Shown in pieces: positions 30,587 through 36,519 of a DNA stretch of 36,519 nt. The position numbers were made by a program, and so were the translations under genes. This DNA comes from a virus, in the IMG/VR virus record IMGVR_UViG_3300037843_001625, positions 1 to 36,519 of that record; one strand, written 5' to 3'. Below the pieces are notes generated by a model. The model did not search any database and was not told where the DNA came from. It saw only the letters and a list, made by a program, of their open reading frames with translations. The first letter of the stretch is position 1; the number at the start of each line of letters is the position of its first letter.

Positions 30587-31711
30587 ATGGAAGGGCATCG
30601 CGTATTCATAAGTCATTCCTCTAAAGACAAAGAATTTGCTAAATCAATTGTCGCAGCATTAAAATCGCCTGAAATGAAGCCGTGGATAGACCATGAACAA
30701 ATCTTTTCAGGAGACGATATTTTTGACAAGATTGGTGAAGGCTTGACGTCGATGGATATTATGATTTTTCTTGCGTCAAGCGATTCCCTTGCCTCTGAAT
30801 GGGTAGCGCTCGAAGTCAAGTATGCAGTGTTGCGAGAAATAGAAGAGAAAAGAATGCTGTTACTTCCCTTCCGAATCCACGGTATTCAAATGACAGATTT
30901 GCCATGGTTCCTTAGAGTGAGAAACGCACCCAGTATAACAACAGACGCCAGCGGAACATCGTTAATTGTTGATAGGGTTCGGTCATCTCTTGAAGACCGT
31001 TTCAGACCTAGTGGGCTTACGCTGCCTGAAGGGCTAAAATTCAAAAAAGACGAGAGAATTGAGAAGGTGCTGTCACATATAGGCCTTGCCGATTGGGTAG
31101 CATCGCAGGAAGCTGCAATAGTAATGTCAAAAATGAGAGACACCTTCAATAACGAGATTTTTGATGCCTTGGTCTCTTATCTTGAATCCCCTGATGAAAA
31201 CCAACGCTGGGCTGCAGTACAAGTCATAGAATGTTCTGCACAGATTGCACCAGAACTATTTGATTTTAAACTCTTGAACCTCTTGGGCAATCATAAGGAT
31301 TTTTCAATTAGAACAATAGCAGCGTTAGTTTGCTACGATTTCGCTCACTTTGCCCCTAACCTAGTTCCGGTAAATCTCATAATTAAGTTGTCAAGCTTCA
31401 AAGAAGATTGGTATGTCAATTCGCCTGCGATTGGAGCGTTAAAGACTCTAGTGCGATGGAGACCAACAATACTCAGAATTTTCTTTATGAGACTGAGATC
31501 GAAAGAGCCTTATTCCAGAGAATTGTCAGCCGAGGCAATTTGTGATATTTCTAGAAAGGAACCTGAGGTAATTGACCCCAAAGACTTGGAAAGAGCTATC
31601 ACACATCTTAAAGAAATCGGCGACAAAAATTGCGTTAATTTTCTGCAAGAAGCTCAGTCAAATGTGAAGCCAACAAGTTTTGGCAGACATTACAGATATG
31701 GCGCGTTTTAG
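30587..31711 (+). CDS. TIR-domain protein with HEAT-like repeats (probable defence NADase)
   Basis: The first 140 residues are a TIR domain: 'VFISHSSKDKEFAKSIVAALK' (6-26), 'PWIDHEQIFSGDDIFDKI' (32-49), 'IMIFLASSDSLASEW' (58-72), with the W72...E76 pair (EWVALE) that places the catalytic glutamate of NAD-cleaving TIRs. A HEAT-like alpha-solenoid of about 200 residues follows (pairs such as 'ALVSYLESPDENQRWAAVQVIE' and 'AIGALKTLVRWRP'). The solenoid probably senses a partner or ligand and controls TIR activity. It is divergent from the viral early operon and convergent with the next gene. The solo arrangement differs from Thoeris and CBASS TIR effectors. Confidence 0.85.
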   Translation: MEGHRVFISHSSKDKEFAKSIVAALKSPEMKPWIDHEQIFSGDDIFDKIGEGLTSMDIMIFLASSDSLASEWVALEVKYAVLREIEEKRMLLLPFRIHGIQMTDLPWFLRVRNAPSITTDASGTSLIVDRVRSSLEDRFRPSGLTLPEGLKFKKDERIEKVLSHIGLADWVASQEAAIVMSKMRDTFNNEIFDALVSYLESPDENQRWAAVQVIECSAQIAPELFDFKLLNLLGNHKDFSIRTIAALVCYDFAHFAPNLVPVNLIIKLSSFKEDWYVNSPAIGALKTLVRWRPTILRIFFMRLRSKEPYSRELSAEAICDISRKEPEVIDPKDLERAITHLKEIGDKNCVNFLQEAQSNVKPTSFGRHYRYGAF

Positions 31712-31783
31712 GCGCGCATTTTGGCTAAACAATATTAGAACAAATTACCAATTGAGTGTAAATTCTGTTTTGCGAGTTTGAAG

Positions 31784-32842
31784 CTAGCCTGCTGATTTGT
31801 AGTTTTCCCAACCACTCTTGTGAGCCTTATTTGTAAAATCGCTGTTCTTAGTTGATGCTGCATTTATTCTATATCCTGCAATAATCTTACCCCATTTGCC
31901 TATCTCTTCCTTCGCGCTCATAGAATCATAAGTGAAATTCAAAGACAATCTGAACTTTAGCAGCTCCGGATGGTCGACGCACTCTTCAAAAGCCTCTTCA
32001 AGAGCCTGTTTTTCGGTTATACCTTTCTTTTTCATCTTGGCATTTGCGATAGCTATTCCGATCCTCTCCAAGTTTTCTGATATTACCTTTTTAATCATCT
32101 TGTCCCAAGAATCAACGAAGTCTGTAAGCATCACTCGAATCTCTTTGGAAGAGTCGGCTATTCCTATGATGCTATCGTGGTCAGAAACAAGAGAAACATG
32201 GATGTAGTTCCAAGGATTCAATAGTTTCCTTTCGAGTTTCCCTCCATATTCGTCACCTTCTTCCTCTAATTGCATCTGATTCATCTCGTGAACATCTGAG
32301 GCTTCTTCAAGAATAACGGAAGATTGATAGACTTTAAGCAAAGATGCCACTCTTCTTGCCGTTATAATTTCGTCAGACTTGAAAAACCGAGAAATCTCCG
32401 TAACCGCAAATTCGTACAAATGTAATGAAAAGAGACCCATCTCCCAGGTTGACTTCGAACTAGGAAAGTAAAGGCTATAGCGGCTTCGAGACCATAGCGA
32501 ATAATAATCATCAAAATCCTTCGTATTTATCGACCGGATTTTTGCGCGCCTGCCAAAATGCTTGAAGAATTTCACTATTTTTTGTCTATGGTCAGTAGTT
32601 CCCAAATTGCCCTCCTTCGCCATAATTGTGGCTGACAAAGCATTGTCTATTGCTAAATAAAACTGGTCAATTTTGGCATTAAAATTAGCAGTCTCTGCAA
32701 GGGCCAAATGATTTTGCGACACGGCTAGCCTGGAAATTACGCTCTTTGGAACGCTAAACTTTCCTCGATAAAGAATTGGTCTTTCTCTTCCAATCTTAGT
32801 TATTTTGACTTTCCCATCCTCCGTTTTAAGAAATGGAATCAA
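31784..32842 (-). CDS. Unrecognised protein with HEPN-like domain
   Basis: The 352-residue protein (TTG start) has a segment resembling HEPN proteins, from about residue 58 to 126. It reads 'QFYLAIDNALSATIMAKEG', then 'TDHRQKIVKFFKHFGR', 'DFDDYYSLWSRSRYSLYFP', the last like the 'Y...R..s.Y' motif of that superfamily. The C-terminal half is helical, with a long regular segment (NLERIGIAIANAKMKKKGITEKQALEEAF) and no known motif. It is convergent with the TIR gene and lies next to the Argonaute operon, so a defence role is plausible. HEPN is inferred from pattern only. Confidence 0.45.
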   Translation of the reverse strand: MIPFLKTEDGKVKITKIGRERPILYRGKFSVPKSVISRLAVSQNHLALAETANFNAKIDQFYLAIDNALSATIMAKEGNLGTTDHRQKIVKFFKHFGRRAKIRSINTKDFDDYYSLWSRSRYSLYFPSSKSTWEMGLFSLHLYEFAVTEISRFFKSDEIITARRVASLLKVYQSSVILEEASDVHEMNQMQLEEEGDEYGGKLERKLLNPWNYIHVSLVSDHDSIIGIADSSKEIRVMLTDFVDSWDKMIKKVISENLERIGIAIANAKMKKKGITEKQALEEAFEECVDHPELLKFRLSLNFTYDSMSAKEEIGKWGKIIAGYRINAASTKNSDFTNKAHKSGWENYKSAG

Positions 32843-33002
32843 TACTACGCAAGAATAAGAAAACAGACCGAATAATCTTTGGGAAGAATCAAAAAAAACT
32901 AATCGGTAGTTTTTTCCCGTTGTAAGCCGTGCATCTTTTCGGACCTGAACCCTTTGACTTCAGGCAACCACTGCAATTTAGGGGGATAACGTTTATTATT
33001 CA

Positions 33003-33371
33003 ATGGCTCATGCATGGGATTTAAGGAAACTTAGAAAATATGTCAAAACTTGTAAGGGCTTCAACCCCCAACTGGTGAATCCCGCTCGAGGCTCCACAAT
33101 TCTACAATCAAAGCCCATACAAGAAGACGTGGCGAAAGTGCCCGGAGCTCATATTGGCTCCACAACTCTACATAATGGTGAAAGCGTGGGCAGAACAAGC
33201 GAGGGAGTGTACCATTTTCAGACACGCCTCAAAAGAAACATCGAAAACCTATCAAAAATGGAGAACTCGATAACATCAGAAGAACGACTCGGGAAATGGA
33301 ATAACAACCTTTCTTTAGGCAACAATATTGGCTCAGCAAATACATTAGGCACCAAAACGTGTAGGCGTTGA
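33003..33371 (+). CDS. Hypothetical ORF of doubtful status
   Basis: This 122-codon frame begins MAHAWDLRKLRKYVKTCKGF and is Asn/Ser/Gly-rich towards its end. No domain is recognised. It contains a tRNA 3'-end-like stretch and two 16-base direct repeats, and its composition does not clearly look like protein. It may be non-coding sequence at an integration junction. Confidence 0.25.
   Translation: MAHAWDLRKLRKYVKTCKGFNPQLVNPARGSTILQSKPIQEDVAKVPGAHIGSTTLHNGESVGRTSEGVYHFQTRLKRNIENLSKMENSITSEERLGKWNNNLSLGNNIGSANTLGTKTCRR
33077..33171. repeat. tRNA 3'-end-like fragment and two direct repeats
   Basis: GAATCCCGCTCGAGGCTCCA (33077-33096) could be the T-loop/T-stem/acceptor end of a tRNA with CCA. 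GGCTCCACAATTCTAC (33090-33105) recurs as GGCTCCACAACTCTAC (33156-33171), 15 of 16 bases identical and 66 bp apart. Together these suggest the remains of an integration event or recombination target between the HEPN-like gene and the Argonaute operon. The complete tRNA is not present. Confidence 0.3.
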
Positions 33372-33532
33372 CTCGTTGATTAAGCCAACTCTGAAGAGAA
33401 ACTTGCACTCTAAATCAAACTCCGATTGAGATTCCAGTTATAGCAGGCTGTTTGGTAAGCTGTAATTACACTTCGAGCTTTTGTGCGTGGTACATGGTGC
33501 AACGAGCAGGGAAATTGAGGTTTTCACCAAAG

Positions 33533-33538
33533 CTTATA
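33533..33538 (+). promoter_or_regulatory. Candidate TATA box of the Argonaute operon
   Basis: CTTATA lies 26-31 bp before the ATG at 33564, the expected spacing for a leaderless archaeal message. The preceding 160 bp (33372-33532) hold no gene that I can see. Confidence 0.5.
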
Positions 33539-33563
33539 GGGGATTTTCAACTAATTGGATTCT

Positions 33564-34955
33564 ATGCCTCTTCACAATTGGTTAGGCGGAGCTGAGGCGT
33601 CCCACGCCACAGGAAAGCAATATGAGGAAAAAGTAGGTGAACTCTTGCAACTTGACGGTTTCATTTTGGTGCAATCATCCTCTGACGTTGGAAAATCACC
33701 TGACCTAATATTCAGAAAACCCGACACAGAAGGAAGCACAGACATCTATGTCGAGACAAAGTTTGACGATGTCAGCCTTAGCGACAAAGAATTCCTATCA
33801 GAATTAGCCACATATTTCATTCTGTACATGGCTAAAAAAGACGAACCGTTTGACTTGTACTTCTACTTTAGAAAATTGAAGAATTACTCGAAATGGAACC
33901 AAATCTTCTCCGCGAACACGTACGATGAGGCAACCTGCGAGGCGTTTTACAAAACTCTGTTAGAAAATAAGGAACTGAATGACAAAAGCCGAGAAAAAGT
34001 CAAGGCAGAAGGGTTTGACGCATTCAAGAAATTCGTTGCCGACACCTACGTCAACCAAGTCAACTATGACAGCTTATTAATGAAGATTGATGCACGAAAC
34101 AAAGGCAAAAAGAACCGCTGTTACGGCTACCAATATTATCTTAGAGAGTTATCTCCCATCAAAGATAAGCAACTGATAATTGGGAACTTCGCTGAAATAA
34201 CGAAATACTCTGGTTCAATCTATTCCTGGGACATTGGCAAAACAAGATACGCAGACATCTACGATAGAGTCCAGCGGTACGAACCCATAACCTTGAAGGG
34301 CAACTTACTTCACGGCCTTGACGTCAACTATGGGACTAGGCTGAGCGCGTTCATCAATGGGAAGACGCATAAGGAAGTCAACCCAGAAAACTGGCTTCTA
34401 GAAGGATACATTCTCGAAGGGTCAAACAAACTCTCAATTCTCCAAATCCTCTACAAGAAATACATACTCAATTTCGGGGTCGTCCACAAAGGCTGTAAAT
34501 ACCTTCGCTACAAAGCATCAGACATCCTATACTTCTCTCATGCAGACTATTCAAAAGAGATAACCGAGGTCGATGGTAAACAGGTTTCGAGACTGTTCAA
34601 GGACACCATGTCACCCTTTGTTAAACATGAGGCAATAGAGATCGAGGTTAAAATTTATAATCAGCAGTTATTCGTCTTTTTCAACCCAGTAGTCCTCTTC
34701 ACCGACAAGAACAGAGAACTCATAACAGGAAGCAACGTCAAAAGGCTACACGAAATATTCTCTCCAAACAGATATGACACTAACTCCACTATTCTCGGAG
34801 ACATGAAATGGTGGTTCAAGTACCTTAACGAAAAAGGAAAATCATTGCTGGAGACCTCTGACCTGTCAAGCTTCTTCGGCAACTTAAAACCACCAAAAGA
34901 TAGCAAGATGCGCAACTTCTTAGCGGCTACAGAAAGGATGGAGAAATGGCTTTGA
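33564..34955 (+). CDS. PD-(D/E)XK nuclease-APAZ protein, partner of short Argonaute
   Basis: This 463-residue protein begins with a RecB/Mrr-like PD-(D/E)XK nuclease domain. An N-terminal helix 'QYEEKVGELLQLDGFILV' carries a conserved acidic residue. 'GKSPDLIFRK' with D47 and 'IYVETKFDD' with E64 and K66 complete the catalytic motif. Residues about 150-463 are the APAZ-type region found only with short prokaryotic Argonautes (YRDYYLREL-like segments and 'GNLLHGLDVNYGTRLSAFIN'). In the SPARDA-type systems such proteins cut DNA after guide-directed recognition. A TTG at 33555 is a longer alternative start. The next gene overlaps by 10 bases. Family knowledge plus motif; activity is inferred. 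Confidence 0.85.
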   Translation: MPLHNWLGGAEASHATGKQYEEKVGELLQLDGFILVQSSSDVGKSPDLIFRKPDTEGSTDIYVETKFDDVSLSDKEFLSELATYFILYMAKKDEPFDLYFYFRKLKNYSKWNQIFSANTYDEATCEAFYKTLLENKELNDKSREKVKAEGFDAFKKFVADTYVNQVNYDSLLMKIDARNKGKKNRCYGYQYYLRELSPIKDKQLIIGNFAEITKYSGSIYSWDIGKTRYADIYDRVQRYEPITLKGNLLHGLDVNYGTRLSAFINGKTHKEVNPENWLLEGYILEGSNKLSILQILYKKYILNFGVVHKGCKYLRYKASDILYFSHADYSKEITEVDGKQVSRLFKDTMSPFVKHEAIEIEVKIYNQQLFVFFNPVVLFTDKNRELITGSNVKRLHEIFSPNRYDTNSTILGDMKWWFKYLNEKGKSLLETSDLSSFFGNLKPPKDSKMRNFLAATERMEKWL

Positions 34956-36388
34956 TGTTCAAAGTTGAGAACATCGAAGAGCCGGACCTCATGTTCAGTG
35001 AGGATGAGAAAGGTCAGAACGGCAAAGCCAAAGACCCGCGCATCGGTTTAGTCAAGTACGGTCCCAGAACACCTGAAGGAAGGCCTCATCATGTCAGCAT
35101 GAAGATTGGTCTGATTGGCGATTATTACTCGATAAATGAAATTCAAAACCTTTTCAACCAGATGAGAGAGCGTATTCTGCCAGAGAAACCAAAGAAGTCA
35201 TCGGAACCCCAGAAGTGGAAAATGCCGTTCCCCGGTCTTAGCAAAGAATCTCCCCTTAACGTTTCAATGAACCTTCAGAAGCGATGGCGAGAAGTTATAA
35301 CAAAAGATGAAATTGAAAACATTACAAATCTTCAAAACCACAAAGAAATACTGGAGAAAACAGTTGACCTCTTCGAAAAGAAGACAGACGTCATCTACGG
35401 AAAGGAAACTCCACCAGATGTCATCGTCATTTGCATCCCTGAACAGATTTATCAAAAATATGCAACAGCCTCTGCCTATAAGCAGAGGATTCAAACGGAC
35501 GAGAGCGACCTTCACAACAGAGTCAAACTGAAGAGCATCATTCGCAAGGTTCCAACCCAAATTATTCATCCTAATACGTTGAGAGGGAAGAAAACTCAGG
35601 ACATGTCAGATATAGCTTGGAACTTGGCAGTGGGCTTGCTGTACAAGTCGCAGAAAGGTCATCCTTGGAAGCTTGCAGAGTTTGAACTGGACACCTGTTA
35701 CGCAGGAATTAGCTTCTACAAGGAGCGAACCACTCGCCTCTCCAAAGCGGCAATGGCTCAGGTCTTTCTTGATTCTGGCGAGAGTTTTATTCTGAGAGCA
35801 GACCAAGTGCATGAAAGCTTAGGAAGATTCCAAAACCACTTGACCGAAGAAGATGCCAAGAAAGTGGTCAATAAGATTCTGAACCAATACTATGAGGTTC
35901 GGAAGAGTCTTCCAAGCAGGCTCGTCATTCACAAGACATCTAACTTCTGGGAAGAAGAGAAGAATGGAATACTGTCAGCGGCTAACGGTGTCAAGAATGT
36001 CGACCTCATCACTATCGAAGAAGACCACCCGTTGAGGCTATTCAACGAAAAATGCGACTATCCAGTCTTAAGGGGAACAATGTTGACTCCACCCGACAGG
36101 AAGGAGTATTATCTTTTTACGAATGGCTTTGTTTCTGTCTTAGGTGCGTATCAAGGGTACCGAGTTCCTGCTCCTATTGTGATTAAACCTGACGAGCAAT
36201 GTGTTACGCCAATTGAGGAAATTGCAAAAGAAATTCTAGCTTTCACTAAGCTTGACTGGAATTCGTCTCATTTCTGTAAGAAGATTCCCGTGACCATTGA
36301 GGTCTCTCGCTCGGTGGGTGGCGTCCTCGCAGAGCCAGAAACGAAGACACTGAAAGAGATTGACCCGCACTACTACTTCTATATGTAA
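34946..36388 (+). CDS. Short prokaryotic Argonaute (MID-PIWI)
   Basis: The 480-residue protein has MID and PIWI domains only. The MID region (about 155-240) shows 'PPDVIVICIPEQIYQKYATA', then 'YKQRIQTDE' and 'RKVPTQIIHP', matching the 5'-phosphate guide-binding pocket. The PIWI domain begins 'ELDTCYAGISFYKE' (247-260), continues through 'SRLVIHKTSNF' and ends 'IPVTIEVSRSVGGVL'. The catalytic aspartates of slicing Argonautes are replaced (Ser at 255 in 'AGIS', Lys-Thr-Ser after 'VIH'), so it is probably inactive and works with the nuclease-APAZ partner. Start ATG 34946 follows GGAG. Its stop converges on a partial gene. Confidence 0.9.
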   Translation: MALMFKVENIEEPDLMFSEDEKGQNGKAKDPRIGLVKYGPRTPEGRPHHVSMKIGLIGDYYSINEIQNLFNQMRERILPEKPKKSSEPQKWKMPFPGLSKESPLNVSMNLQKRWREVITKDEIENITNLQNHKEILEKTVDLFEKKTDVIYGKETPPDVIVICIPEQIYQKYATASAYKQRIQTDESDLHNRVKLKSIIRKVPTQIIHPNTLRGKKTQDMSDIAWNLAVGLLYKSQKGHPWKLAEFELDTCYAGISFYKERTTRLSKAAMAQVFLDSGESFILRADQVHESLGRFQNHLTEEDAKKVVNKILNQYYEVRKSLPSRLVIHKTSNFWEEEKNGILSAANGVKNVDLITIEEDHPLRLFNEKCDYPVLRGTMLTPPDRKEYYLFTNGFVSVLGAYQGYRVPAPIVIKPDEQCVTPIEEIAKEILAFTKLDWNSSHFCKKIPVTIEVSRSVGGVLAEPETKTLKEIDPHYYFYM

Positions 36389-36519
36389 CGCGGAAGATCG
36401 CCTTCCTGCTGGCGCGCAGGCAAGTTAAATAATTGTTTTGCTTCTTGTAGAAGTGCTTTTGATGATTCACTTTTCTCTGTTTCTTTAAAGTTTCTGCTTT
36501 GAATTTCTCTCAGAGATAG
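36379..36519 (-). CDS. Partial gene, C-terminal end, convergent with the Argonaute gene
   Basis: Reading leftward from the right edge, one frame is open for 46 codons and ends at TAG 36379-36381, overlapping the Argonaute stop by 10 bases. The piece looks like protein: a charged helix (REIQSRNFKETEKSESSKAL) then 'LLQEAKQLFNLPAR'. The start is outside the window. No family assigned. Confidence 0.5.
   Translation of the reverse strand, partial: LSLREIQSRNFKETEKSESSKALLQEAKQLFNLPARQQEGDLPRYI

Noticed and set aside
30613-31149. Minus-strand ORFs inside the TIR gene
   Set aside because: They are antisense to a clearly recognised TIR-HEAT protein and have no domain features.
1-36519. CRISPR array or insertion sequences
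   Set aside because: No regularly spaced repeats with unique spacers and no transposase or terminal inverted repeats were seen. The only repeats are the 42-bp coding repeats, the operators and one 16-bp pair.

Overview
The window looks like a piece of an archaeal chromosome, or a large archaeal contig, carrying a head-tailed (Caudoviricetes-type, siphovirus-like) provirus flanked on both sides by defence genes. The archaeal assignment rests on AT-rich TATA boxes about 25-40 bp upstream of starts, several TTG/GTG starts, GGTGA-type ribosome binding sites, T-rich terminators without strong hairpins, small archaeal-type winged-helix proteins, and a split ABC-ATPase/acetyltransferase of the COG2401 kind. 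I cannot name the lineage. No integrase, DNA polymerase, primase or MCM helicase was recognised, so the element may be incomplete, may use unrecognised replication proteins, or may extend outside the window.

Layout. (1) 1-4289, minus: type I restriction-modification genes hsdM and hsdS; hsdR is not in view. (2) 4290-5008: a small acidic protein gene and a mostly non-coding stretch with a foldable element and a hairpin. (3) 5009-7098, minus: a compact three-gene operon of two unrecognised proteins and a HEPN-domain protein, the best candidate here for an undescribed system. (4) 7264-23692, minus: the virion operon, read from right to left. It runs small regulators, terminase small and large subunits, two tiny genes, portal, minor head protein, protease/scaffold, decoration protein, major capsid, connectors, tail terminator, tail tube, tail assembly chaperone with a programmed -1 frameshift, tape measure, tail tip, LamG and collar adhesins, and a holin-like membrane protein. 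(5) 23879-23955: an odd tRNA with an Arg-like body and anticodon ACT. (6) 23967-30353, minus: the early/regulatory module. It has a large winged-helix protein with two direct-repeat operators, a small winged-helix protein, and a possible DNA-modification cassette (ParB-like protein, ABC ATPase and GNAT split at an A9 slippery run, adenine methyltransferase) with several unknown archaeal-virus-like genes. (7) 30354-36519: a defence island with a TIR-HEAT protein, a HEPN-like protein, and a PD-(D/E)XK nuclease-APAZ plus short prokaryotic Argonaute operon. The end of an unknown convergent gene lies at the right edge.

How it fits together. The virus genes form two leftward blocks with promoters near 30487 and 23795. 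Recoding is a recurring theme: a U UUU UUA heptamer in the tail chaperone, an A AAA AAA heptamer joining the ABC ATPase to the acetyltransferase, and two out-of-frame junctions in the tail-tip/adhesin genes, one at a G7 run. The modification cassette could plausibly protect viral DNA against systems such as the neighbouring type I enzyme. The flanks hold at least four different defence-type modules, as expected of an archaeal defence island.
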